Below are positions 30,101 through 40,075 of a stretch of DNA of 64,000 nt, in pieces. Below the pieces are notes generated by a model that saw nothing but the letters and a program-made list of their open reading frames with translations, did not search any database and was not told the DNA's origin. Origin of the DNA: Chondrus crispus (lineage: Eukaryota; Rhodophyta; Florideophyceae; Gigartinales; Gigartinaceae). The translations under genes and the position numbers were made by a program. Position 1 is the first letter of the stretch; each line of letters begins with the position of its first letter. Where the stretch lies: contig NW_005179046.1 of assembly GCF_000350225.1 (NCBI RefSeq), positions 354,945-418,944 of the forward strand, given 5' to 3'.

Positions 30101-30745
30101 TTGGTGGTCAGAGGGCTAAGGTATACATTGCCCCGCCGGAGCCACTACAGTGGCTCGCGGCGCTAGATCCTAGATCTAATTTAGTGTCAGCAAAATTAAT
30201 GCCAACTAATTAACTAAATAAAATAAAACAATTAAAAATTAGAACTGTGCAATTATTCACACGTGTGTCCCCAACCCGGACTACTTTTCATATCCAAATA
30301 TTTTCCTTTCTTTTCACCCCCCTTTCCAGGTACGTATTGCACTACACTCACCGAGGTCGGCCTCTCAGGGCGACCTTGCCCGGACGGCCCGGGCGAGGCG
30401 AAACGGGAATTTTCGACGAGCACTATCCGCGAGTGTAACTAGTCGATCAGTGCTCGGAGATTCTCTAAGGACAGCGTCACTCTATCGAACCTCCCTTCAC
30501 GCAGGGAGCGGAGTTCGGCCATACATCGAGTGTATACATGGTCCGATACATCGATCCGAAGGGAAGTATGGACTTCCTCGATGTATTCGGCTATGCGTTC
30601 GAACATCGCAGCCGCTCTGCCTCGGAGGATCCGAGCGACGGTTCGCGGTCACGAGGACCTGCGTTGCCGTCGGCCGACGGGGCGGATGGGGACTGCCGAG
30701 CGGCCGGACTCAGATCCGCCGCTTCGGGGCGGATCGAAGGCTCAA
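27140..30745 (-). pseudogene. Element D: gag region
   Basis: Capsid-like gag text is seen: a core with TMRSFDGTDPIQLLPFLKDI...FLERDAEGL, typical of Ty3/Gypsy capsids, then a zinc knuckle CWLCRTYEHAMYAC (Cx2Cx4Hx4C) and an Arg/Gly-rich tail. The N-terminal part lies right of the solo LTR of type A, which splits the gene. Gag forms the particle shell and binds RNA. The gene is a fossil with a few breaks besides the insertion. Confidence 0.75.
29303..30346 (-). mobile_element. Solo LTR, type A, inside gag of element D
   Basis: A 1044-bp copy beginning TGTAGTGCAATGTGCCTG and ending ATTGCACTACA. It has a perfect 5-bp target duplication CTCAC (29298-29302 and 30347-30351). Family E is therefore younger here than element D. 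Confidence 0.9.
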
Positions 30746-30838
30746 ACTCTTGGCTCATCTCGACGCAATCCGTTCGCGGAGGGAAGCGGAAGTCTTCTCG
30801 GAGATCGGACTCCAGGGTCTTGTATGTCGGGAGACCAC

Positions 30839-31478
30839 TGTAGCATAAACACCCCCAGCGATAGGGGTGTATGAACAGTTCGACCGAGACCCTTGTCGAT
30901 CGGGAAGACGGGGGTGAAGCGGGACACCAGCTAACGGCACCGGGCAGCGGGCCCGGGTAGCGTGGTAGAGCGGGAACGGGGAGGACACCGGTAAGCGCGA
31001 GCGGTTCGACGCCTCGACGCCCCGGCGCGGTACTGGGTAACGATCCAGTACCGACGGGCGGAGGTGGAGCCGGCTCGCGGGCGTACCGCGCGCGTCCTCA
31101 ACCCGCGCTCGGTGCTGCTCTAAGGTAATTAGCGAGCACTACCTTAGAATTAGCGGGAAGTCGGACCATGACGGTCAGTGGGTGACAAGTCCGTGCTTGT
31201 CTTCCTCCACCGCCGCCGGTCCGCTCCATATTTAATATACAAGACAATCTATAACACTACAGTACCGAAGTACTGTAGTGGACTACTGTAGCACAGATCG
31301 GACCGTACTGTAATACGGTCAGCCATCGAGGCTGACAGTACACGTGTGTGCGCTCGTTTCCGTCCCGCGCGGTACACGTGGCCACGCGCAGTAGTACTGT
31401 AGAGCATCGGGCTCTACAGTATTGGATCCCGTTGTTGATCTAATCTAACTAAAACGCCCCAGGGGGGCTTATACTACA
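30839..31478 (-). mobile_element. LTR type B (5' LTR of element D)
   Basis: A 640-bp unit starting TGTAGCATAAACACCCCC and ending GGGGGGCTTATACTACA. Related copies are at 47065-47684 and 59804-60483. The outer and inner flanks (GTCAC and ACCAC) are not expected to match, since the other LTR is missing. gag begins about 95 bp to its left on the minus strand. Confidence 0.8.
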
Positions 31479-31755
31479 GTCACCAAAATAACGGGACGGG
31501 TAGATGAAATTAAATGAAAAACTTAATAACCATTGTGCCATGGAGTCGTTCTTTACGACATTCACAAACACGTGACTTCCAGCCTGGCACGAAAACAACC
31601 GGCGCTCCTATCTCATTGAGGGGCACTGTTGAACAGACCCAGTTTAAGACGTTCCAGACGCCACATCACAGATAACCAGTGCTCAAAAGATCGGACGCGA
31701 TCCCGTAATTCTGTGATTTTTATCAACGTTTGTATCATTATGGCGTGCCACGTCT

Positions 31756-33047
31756 TCAAAAAACGGTAACTATATCAAGGTGCAGTGCCTCTCTACAGTG
31801 CTTCCCCCGTTTCATTGGCATTCGATGACGGGCAATTGCCCGAAGTTCAGCAAGTGATCTGACACTGCTCTTGAAAGCAACGACTGACAATCCGCAGAGC
31901 GCTGCACGACGCTCCCAAGCCAATTCACGCATACGCCTGGCCTCCTCATTCTTTTTTGCGTTGCAAGATGCCATCTTCCTCTCACTTTCACACAATTGAA
32001 GAGCTTTTGCAATGGCCTTTGCTTCATTCATGTGATGCTTCTGCCGCACTAGTTTCAGTGCTCGATCCGATGTTAAAACCGCTCCGTGCGTTGTATGAAC
32101 AAAACCTGTTTTGATAACAAATGTTTCGCATCCAATAACCTCGTTATCCTTCGAAGCTCCCTTTGGTTGGAACAAAATTTCGAGGTCGGCGACACTCATT
32201 GTCTCATTGAAATTATCGGAACTCACAGGTCGCGGTAGAAAAAGATGCCGAGTCGGGTCTATGAGATGTATACCGGCTCTGCGAAATCCAGCACAACTAT
32301 TTGTTTTGGTAAATACAGTATCATACGCATACCGTAGCATGTCGCAAAAAGGAAATCGTCCCGCTAACCATCCTCTCTCTTCAAAATAGCAGAGCATTCA
32401 GTGCATCATTCAGCGATGCCTTAAAGGCAGAAAATGTGAGAACATCAAGTGGCTGTGGTTTAACAGATGTGTGAACTGGAAGAGCATAGACTACGATGTT
32501 GTTTTGCGAAAAAAGCTCTGAAACTTGCAGTTACATGTGCGATCTGTACCCATTCTAGGTAAGCAACATTTTCTTTCCACCTGATGCCGAATCTTTGCTG
32601 TTGTTGACAAAGCAGTGCGCCCAATTTAAAAAGTTGCATGCATCTACACCGCCATTTTCCTCTCGAACCGCAATAGCAGAACCTCTAGGCAACTGGTCTG
32701 CGTACGACTCGAAGTACTCCTTTCCGTTTCGAATCAATGTTCGGTACGGAAATCGTGTTCCTTTCAAAACCAGTGCCCTGTTTCTCTGGCCATGCAGAAT
32801 TGACGACTGGCATGACCGTGACGCAGTTACAATGCTACCAATCCCCGCATCCTTTGCACTAGCTAGAGTGATGTGCAGGCGACGATTGCCCTTTCCATTT
32901 GCGTCTTTGCCAGGCCTACCCCCGGACTCGTCTAAATTCCAAACCCGCTTGGGATCGATATCATTCTCGTAGATTACTTTTTCGACTGTAGCAAGATGTT
33001 TTGTCAGTGTTTGGGCATTAAGAAGCCCGAAAACGCAGTGCCTTTTG
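31756..33047 (-). pseudogene. pogo-type (DDE_1) transposase, C-terminal two thirds
   Basis: The minus-strand text runs VIYENDIDPKRVWNLDESGG, the first catalytic Asp block of pogo/Tigger/CENP-B-like DDE_1 transposases (…i..yN.DEtG…). FNWAHCFV-like text and LLT..GYRSHV follow, where the family has LLLDGy.SH. The block ..YDTVFTKTNSCAGFRRAGI, typical of the C-terminal part, comes last. The second catalytic position is degraded: an in-frame TAG and DG changed to NG near 32565. Frames also change around 32400-32550. It is a dead copy of a cut-and-paste transposon that normally targets TA. Confidence 0.65.
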
Positions 33048-33181
33048 TGAAGTTCTTCGATAGTTCATTTATTCCTCGTTGTCCGATCTCCGGTGGACAA
33101 CCCAATTATATACTGTTCTGCCCTACGTTATGACACGATCCTTACAGTGATTCGCTCAGACCAGGCTTCAATATCTTGACA
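33048..33181 (-). repeat. Element C: left (3') LTR
   Basis: 134 bp, TGTGAAGTTCTTCGATAG...ATATCTTGACA, paired with 47849-47983. Confidence 0.85.
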
Positions 33182-33189
33182 CATCCTCC

Positions 33190-33915
33190 CGAGTCACTGT
33201 TCTGGTGCCAACACCTTGCAGAAAAGTACAATTCGTGCGGAGAGCACGAGTCAAGCAACGCTTGAAGCGCTCCCGCACCACATTCGATGAGTGAATGTCG
33301 CCCTTCGAGAGGGCGTCTGGCAGCATTGCCCAGTCTGGGACCAAGCGCATTTTGAACTCTCTTCTCCGTAAACCTTGGCGCAGTATCGCCATTTCCGTGC
33401 GCAATCTTTTCTCAGGTGGTGTTCACAACCTTCTTAACTAATCCTTCATTGTCCGTAAAGATTTTCTTGCACTCACCCAAGTCCTGGCCTGTCAGCTCTG
33501 TCCAAAATTTTGTCAGCCACATTTGAGCATCAAAGGATCCCACTGCGGACAAACATTCTGCAGCGGTGGATGAGCGGCATACGCGATGGATAACTTTTGA
33601 CTCCTAAAATATACACGCAGCCACCTTGTGTCCCTCACCATCCGTCAAAGCAACCAGGCCTCCCTGAGACCGGCTTTCCAGGCATTTCCCTAGAGCTCTA
33701 GCGTCATTATAGGACGAGATTGATCCCACGCCCTTTCGGTATCGGAGGGCGACCTTGTTTTCCTTCGCGCGAAGGAAATACAGTTCTCGAATATGCCCAT
33801 ATTTTAGAGCTGTATTCGCAGCCTTTGCGTGCTGGAGACAAGTGTACCCTGAAAGGTAGGGGTGCGGAGGTACGGACAGCGTCCGGGTAGTGGTCGAACT
33901 CGGGTGGTCGGCCAC
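33190..33915 (-). pseudogene. Element C: RNase H region
   Basis: Two minus-strand stretches read like the end of a Copia pol, including YLRAKENKVALRYRKG-type text and LVPDWAMLPDALSKGDIH, resembling the final 'aD.LTK' motif of Copia RNase H. Broken. Confidence 0.45.
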
Positions 33916-34416
33916 TGGTGTTGAGAGGAGAGTTTACTTCTGAGTTCGGCCCTATATCTCGTTCTACTCCTACAAGTCAGCTACTTATAGTCTGAAGGCT
34001 TTGGTTGCTCGAAGCTGATTTCGCTGCTGCCAGTGTTTCGCTTCGTTTCCTGTCGGTTTGTGTCTCGGCTTGTGTCGGTGAATTTATCCTTTTCTCCTGT
34101 CAGTGACTTGCGTTTCGCCTTCTGTCGTGCGCAAGTCACTGGTGTCGATTTGTGGCAGTGTAACTGTCTACAGTGCGCAGTTGTCGGTGATTGTAAATGT
34201 CTGGACAGAGTCGAAGCTTCCATGGCCAAGTCCGGGCGAAAGACTCCAGCGACATTAGCGAGCGAACCAACCACAGAGCGGTATTCAAGGTGTTCAGGTG
34301 GAGATAAAACATTTCATCGTCTTCGTCCATGGTCATCATTTCTGCAGTAGACGCAAGATAGTAATCGCCATCCAGGACGATCTCGAATGGCTTGTTGGGT
34401 CCATTTCTAATCGTGC

Positions 34417-35050
34417 TTACTCTAAGACCTTTGTACGTAAATGTTTCTTCCTCGTGTGATCCAATTCCCAGCTTTTTACTGACTTTTTCCATTGCAGCTC
34501 GCAGTGCATCTGACCCCTTCCCATAGCACCATCGACGTGCATAGCAAGTATGACAATGATTTGATTTCTTTCATCAGATATTCTAAACAATCCATCATCT
34601 GACAAACAACTTGTAAAACCACATGCTGCGATAACGTTGCATAGTTTATCATACCAAGATTTTTGAGCTGACACGATCCCATAAACCGGTTTGAGGGGTT
34701 CTCATATCACTCCGTCGCCTACGAAATCAGCCGGGGAACTATCCAGACGTCCCTTTTTAGGGGGTTTTCTTGTAGAAAAGCAGTTTTGAAGTCCCACGTT
34801 TCCGGAACCCACTGCTTCTCCGCGAGAGCTCCCAGTACCAGGCGCTGTCTTGCTGCTGAAGCTTTTGGCGCATCGAACGTTGCAGTTGCCTTTTCAGAAT
34901 CCTCAAAACCGCGCGCAACCAGTCGTGCCTTCGCGAGGACGGTCCCATCGTGCTTCGTTTTCTTTTTGAGCACTTATCGAGTAGAAACCACATTGGATCC
35001 CATTGGTAGGTCGCTATATGACATCTCTTTTGCATATTTAAACTCGACAA
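34417..35050 (-). pseudogene. Element C: reverse transcriptase region
   Basis: Minus-strand text KARLVARGFEDSEKATATFD followed by WDFKTAFLQENP matches the Copia RT blocks KaRLVarGf.q.....y..t.sP and .DvktAFL.g.l. AMHVDGAMG stands where the YVDD catalytic box should be, and is diverged. Broken in several places. Confidence 0.65.
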
Positions 35051-35458
35051 ACGAGGACAACTCCTTCAACGTGGCAGTTTTGAATAACGGGTCATTTTTG
35101 ACTTACGCAAACTCTGCGACTTGAACTCGTTATTTTGGTGTGCGTCAGGAACAGAGTGTGAACGCGTACACGGTGAGGTGTAGATGCATAATTGTGCACG
35201 GTTTTCTTCGCTCTGCACATTCGTCGATTGGGGATTTTCTCAATATTCTCTGTAGCACTTCGAGTGCTTTTCACGGCAGAAGGTAGAAAGGCTGTGCGTG
35301 GAACAGGGTGATTCACATCGCCATGCAGATTCATGAATTCCAAATCATTGGTACCAAGCAATGGTTTGTCCCTTTAGGATTTCTCACCAGATCTGACATC
35401 CTCCTTTGCTAGTGTTACTTCTTTTGATAGTTTGATGAACTTATTCTCCTTTAGGACT

Positions 35459-36187
35459 GAATCATCCCGGACTTAGGAACGGNNNNNNNNNNNNNNNNNN
35501 NNNNNNNNNNNNNNNNNNNNNNNNNNNNNNNNNNNNNNNNNNNNNNNNNNNNNNNNNNNNNNNNNNNNNNNNNNNNNNNNNNAGGGGCGAAGCAGTGGGA
35601 GAGTTCTGCAACGACTAGCGGGTCCCACGAGGCCGGATTGTGCGCATGATAGCAGGGATGGCGCGTGCGGCGATGGTACCGTCGAGGGCGGCGCGCTTGA
35701 TGAAGGACCACAGCGGCGAGGATTTAGTGCAACAGTTGGGTGAATGCGTGCAGAAGGAAGCGGATCTGGTCCCGGAGGGAGAATAGGTGGTGTTGCGCAG
35801 GGGCCGTGGGGGGTGACCTAGATGGCGGGCAGCGCAGAAAAATGCAGAGGGGAGGGTGGGTGCTCCAACGCAGACAAGCGCTGCAGGAGGCGGCACCGAA
35901 GGACATGCAACTTAGAGAGGAGGCTGGGAGGGATGTAGGGCACACAGAGAGCAGCGAAAAAGGGCCAGGGCGGAAGGAAATTGCATGAAGGAGGCGCAAG
36001 AAGTAATGCGAGGACGCAAGTGGAGGGGATTCAAAGTGGTGCAAGGTGTTGGGGACAGAGAACAGATGGAAGTGGAGAAGGGGATGAGTGCCGGGGAGGC
36101 GATTGTGCGACGTGCAGATCTTGGAACGAGAAAGGTGACAACCAGATGGGCAATGACTGAGGCCCATTCCTAAGTCCGGGATGATTC
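35459..36187. mobile_element. TIR element containing the assembly gap
   Basis: GAATCATCCCGGACTTAGG (from 35459, at least 21 bp) is exactly inverted at 36167-36187. The interior includes 100 N at 35483-35582, so the length is nominal. The plus strand is purine-rich and a small frame at 35985-36173 shows no family. No target duplication is obvious. It lies between the integrase and RT parts of element C, hence a later insertion. Confidence 0.7.
35483..35582. other. Assembly gap (100 N)
   Basis: Exactly 100 N, a conventional unknown-length gap. It sits just inside a terminal inverted repeat, where repeat collapse is likely. Confidence 0.95.
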
Positions 36188-36239
36188 TTTCCCGAATCTC
36201 CCTATCACACCACTCTTAACTTCTACCTTATTCATTGGA

Positions 36240-37190
36240 CAGTTCGATGTTAATCTTTGACATTAACTTTATCTCCTGACTGTAAGTAGCTAAGAGTCTC
36301 AACAAGTGCAGGTGAGCTACTGGTTATTATTCTGGTTGCACAACAATGAACAAGAAGAAGAAGGGGCAAGTGGAACTCTCTGAATGGCCACAGGAAGCGT
36401 CGTGAGCAGAGCAAAAACAAGAAAACGTACAACGCTTTTCACGTCCAATCCGGAGTAGTTTCTCAAGAAGCAACTCCACGACAGCATATGAAGCGGGAGT
36501 GGCAAGGTCATGGCAAGATGTGCAAACTTTCACCACTGCAACTGCACTGGCCATCGAATTCTTTATCAATGTAGATGGCATTACTTTCTTCGAAAGAAAT
36601 GTTGGTTCTGTTTTGCACAATGTTAACCCGGCGATGACCGCGTAGTGGCGAACTCGCAACTCGATCCAAGTGCAACCTAGCTGCCACAGCGTTCAGCGTG
36701 TCGTCTTCCAGTACCAAAGCTGCAATAGCTGCTAAAAAAGCTGTGCTGTAGTTGTTCCTTACTTTTCGCGCCGTTCCCGCACTAATACTTTTTCTCAGAA
36801 CTTGCCCTCTTCCCATAACGAAATATGGTCTAGGAGTGGCGGTGGCGGATGGCGGGTGGTGTAGGGGATTCGGGAAGAAGAAGAGGACGGACAACGAGCG
36901 TGGCACAGAGGAAGACGAATGGAGTATCAGCGTTCGGGGGAGAAACGGGGGATGGTGGGGTGGAAGGAAAAGGGCTTGGAGGGGGGAGGAAGCCTGGCGG
37001 CGTTGGAGACCAGAGTGGGAGGTGGTCCGCATGACTTGAAGGAAGGGGCGAGTGAACGAAGGTATAGATAGACGCGAGAATGGTCAGTACCAGATTCTCT
37101 GGTGTGAAACGTAGACGTCCTGCAAGGGCATTTTCCGCTCTGTACACGTGTACAGTACTACCATTTACAGCGCTTTTCTTGAAAAATTCA
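36240..37190 (-). other. Unassigned insert with helix-turn-helix-like peptide
   Basis: Between the Copia parts of element C, minus-strand frames include AIAALVLEDDTLNAVAARLHLDR (about 36740-36660), which resembles a psq/CENP-B-type helix-turn-helix (…tl..AA..f.i…). It may be the N-terminal piece of another pogo-like element inserted here. The text upstream is Pro/Ser-rich and uninformative. Confidence 0.3.
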
Positions 37191-37668
37191 ATTTAAAAGC
37201 CTGGTAGATACGCACTGCTGGAAGTCAAGAGAAGAAAATTTTGTGATGGACTGTGAGTTAGGAACGGGTCTGAGTGTGTTCCAGTTCCACTATCAGTCTC
37301 CAACAATTCCAGGGAAGATTCGTCCTGCAGATATAAATCACTCTCATCAGGCATGGGCAGTACGTCGTCATAAGTGTCCAGTTCCAACCTTTTTCCAGTC
37401 GGTTCTGACACAGCCAATATTCGTTTGCTTTCTTTGTAAGACATTCCAGTCTGGTCTTGCAGGCCATTATGGTGCTCCCCGTTCCAAGGGAGCCCTATTG
37501 AGATTGCATACTGATTGGGCTCATCCGCTTCCAGAGATGACAATTAACTGTGATCAGTGATTGGGGGAGCCACTGATTGGTCTGGCATATGAGCAAGGGG
37601 TTGCAGCTGCTGCAATTCTGACCGGTAATGAAATCGATTACGAGTTGAATGCACAATAAATGCGTGTC

Positions 37669-38290
37669 TGTTGATACAATCGTGTCATTCGTCAACATTA
37701 GATGCACTGTACAAGGTTTCCATACAAGGCCTCTTTGTCCCACAAAACTTCGTTGAGGGGGAGTGGTCTACTCGTGCTCGTACTGTACCTTCAGTGATCT
37801 TTACGTGTGCAGGTGCTTCAGCACTGTGCGCCCTACCGACACTTCTTGCACTACTGCAACGGCTCTCCCTACCGACACTGTTCAGCCTACTGACACTGTT
37901 CGAACCGACACTGTCTGTTCCTAGGAAACCATCAACTGCTCGAAATAGGATAGGATACATATCGTAGAAGGTTGTCTGCAAAGCTGAAGAGAGAGAGGCA
38001 CGAACACAGAACGAAGTAAACTTCACGCTTTGGTGAGCATTCACCCCGTCATTAGCAAGACTTTGCTAAGTGCCTTCGCGCACTGTCCCCGCGCTCGTGT
38101 GCGTTGCCCTCGCGCTCGTGCGCACTGTCCTCGCGCTCGTGCGCACTGTCTCTGCGCTCGTTCGCACTGTCCTCGTGCTCGTGCGCACTGTCCCTGCGCT
38201 CGTGCGCACTATCCTCGCGCTCGTGCGCATCTCTACCGTCACACACACTCGAGACGCCGCCTTCGGCGTCTCGCCCCAAGACGCACAACA
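37669..38290 (+). repeat. Copia element: 5' LTR
   Basis: TGTTG...CAACA ends. It contains a GC-rich minisatellite at about 38077-38232 with a 21-bp unit (GCGCTCGTGCGCACTGTCC) repeated about seven times, then a short hairpin (GACGCCGCCTTCGGCGTC). Confidence 0.93.
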
Positions 38291-38365
38291 CTTGCAAGTT
38301 TATAGTGCGTTCTGCTGCACTTATATCGTTTTACGTACTCCTTTTTTTTTACTATCCCTACTTCG

Positions 38366-40075
38366 TTGTTCAACACAAATTATATCGTCATGACGGATTC
38401 TTCTTCTTCCAGGCTACAGGCTAACGCTGTGGATCAAGTCAAGAAAGAGTTGGACAAGGTTGATCGGAGCCATCCGATGATGGATAACATTTGCACTGAG
38501 GTTCTTGAGGCCCTGGAACAGCCTGTTCCTGAGATTGTTCTTTTCTTACTGGATCGTATTACTCCTGAAGTGTTAATAAACCCTGCTTCAATGGAGAAAA
38601 GGCAGATTTTCCATGCACTGAGAAAACTACTGGAATTTGCTGGAACTACGGTTGGCTATGCTCCAGGTATACCGATGCCAAACAAAGTATCGTCTGCTCT
38701 GTACGCTGGGTATCCTGAATTGCTCGAACAAGCGAACGATATGCTCAGCAACTATAAAACCTACGGCACGATTTACAAAGTTGTGACTCCGAACGAAGGT
38801 TCCCCTGCCCCCTTATCTCCTGCTCCTGGTTCGCTGACATACCGGCCAAGGTTAGTGGACGCAGACCGCCGTAAAGACAGAAGTGATTCTGAAAAGGAAG
38901 AACCTGGCAATCGGCAAAATTATGCGTCTGGTCCTGATCATGATCGCTCGAAGCTGACACAAACTTACTCCAATCTGGCAAAGAACAGGCAGGCTGTTGC
39001 GAATGGATTTAACCAAAGGGATTCTAAGTTTTCGGGTTCCCCAGGCACTGGTCTCGCTTTGCACTTGGTCAAACGGAAGTTCAACGAACTGATATTCGAA
39101 CAAGAAATCCCACAGTCTCAGACAGTACAGTTAATGCACAACTGCCTTTCTGGCATTGCCAACGAGTATTTCTATTCCAACGTTCGTGACGTCGCCAAGA
39201 CTACTGACGAGGCATTCAAAGCCCTCGAGAACCGCTTCAACTCCAAGCAACATCATTCTCAGGCCCTTGCTTACCTTCGTCGTCTATCTTTTGAAGGTAT
39301 CAAAAACGAAAAGAGTTGCTCCAACCTTGAAGCCCTTTCTATTGCGCATTCTCGAATTATCGAGTATATCCCTCAATGTGGTCCATCGTATCAGGGTGAG
39401 CATCAAGACGGTCACATGTCCGAGTTCCTGGCATCTATGGTTGACGGCCAAGATTGGGCAGAAAACGTTCTGACCGCCCGCATAACTGCCACCGGTTCGT
39501 TGAATGGAATGGACTACAATTCTTTCTATGCTATGCTTATCTCCGCACTTACTCTCCTCGAAAACCGCAAGAACCATTCGTCTACGTCCAGAACGGAGTC
39601 TCCATCAATTTTTTATGGAGAAAGGTACGGAAACACCCCCGTCTACAAGAAAAGTTCACACGGAAACCCACGAGCACGCTACCGCCGTTCACCAGCTCAG
39701 TTGATCGCCCTCAAGAACAGAACACGCTGCCTCCGTTGCAATGCACTCGGACATTGGAAGAACGAATGCCCTCAACGTGGCTCAACCATGACCTCCATCA
39801 TTCGATCACGCATCAAGGACAGGGGTGGAAGCGACAAGGCCGTTGCTGAGGTATTGTATGCCCTTGTAGAAGGCGATGACAACTTCGAGGAGTACATGGA
39901 AGCCGTGGGAACTGTTGAAGAGACGGAAGACAACTCTGCGAATGCATTCGAAACGCTGTTCAATGAGACGAACCCAGATGAAGACATCATCACAGAGCTC
40001 AAGAATACATTCGACGAGCTGGTCACTTCCGACAGCAATGAGGCTGAGACAGAAAATGGTAATCCGGGTTTTTGA
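38366..40075 (+). CDS. Copia element: Gag protein
   Basis: 569-residue open frame. The central part (about residues 210-400) is helical and Gag-like. A zinc knuckle CLRCNALGHWKNEC (Cx2Cx4Hx4C) lies near residues 452-465, preceded by a basic stretch, and the C-terminal tail is acidic. Gag assembles the particle and packages the RNA. The frame ends at 40075, overlapping the pol frame by a few bases. Pol is in a different phase, so it must be expressed by recoding, as many LTR elements do; a GGGTTTT slippery-type heptamer lies at the overlap. Confidence 0.9.
   Translation: MFNTNYIVMTDSSSSRLQANAVDQVKKELDKVDRSHPMMDNICTEVLEALEQPVPEIVLFLLDRITPEVLINPASMEKRQIFHALRKLLEFAGTTVGYAPGIPMPNKVSSALYAGYPELLEQANDMLSNYKTYGTIYKVVTPNEGSPAPLSPAPGSLTYRPRLVDADRRKDRSDSEKEEPGNRQNYASGPDHDRSKLTQTYSNLAKNRQAVANGFNQRDSKFSGSPGTGLALHLVKRKFNELIFEQEIPQSQTVQLMHNCLSGIANEYFYSNVRDVAKTTDEAFKALENRFNSKQHHSQALAYLRRLSFEGIKNEKSCSNLEALSIAHSRIIEYIPQCGPSYQGEHQDGHMSEFLASMVDGQDWAENVLTARITATGSLNGMDYNSFYAMLISALTLLENRKNHSSTSRTESPSIFYGERYGNTPVYKKSSHGNPRARYRRSPAQLIALKNRTRCLRCNALGHWKNECPQRGSTMTSIIRSRIKDRGGSDKAVAEVLYALVEGDDNFEEYMEAVGTVEETEDNSANAFETLFNETNPDEDIITELKNTFDELVTSDSNEAETENGNPGF

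Larger units (their letters stand above)
25843..31478 (-). mobile_element. Ty3/Gypsy element D, 5' part (LTR type B, gag, protease)
   Basis: Order along the minus strand: 5' LTR of type B (31478 to 30839), a candidate primer-binding site TGGTCTCCCG one base after the LTR, gag from about 30745, and protease ending at the CACTA terminus. The rest of pol and the 3' LTR are absent. The element contains a solo LTR of type A (29303-30346). It is an incomplete fossil with several breaks, cut off by the CACTA element or by a rearrangement at its edge. Confidence 0.75.

Noticed and set aside
29303-30346. LTR types A and B as MITE-like DNA transposons
   Set aside because: 5-bp duplications, TG..CA ends and direct adjacency to gag/primer site (B) or polypurine tract/pol (A, B) fit LTRs better.
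38070-38250. Repeat-encoded peptides in the Copia LTR
   Set aside because: The 21-bp unit keeps frames open on both strands; no start or family support.
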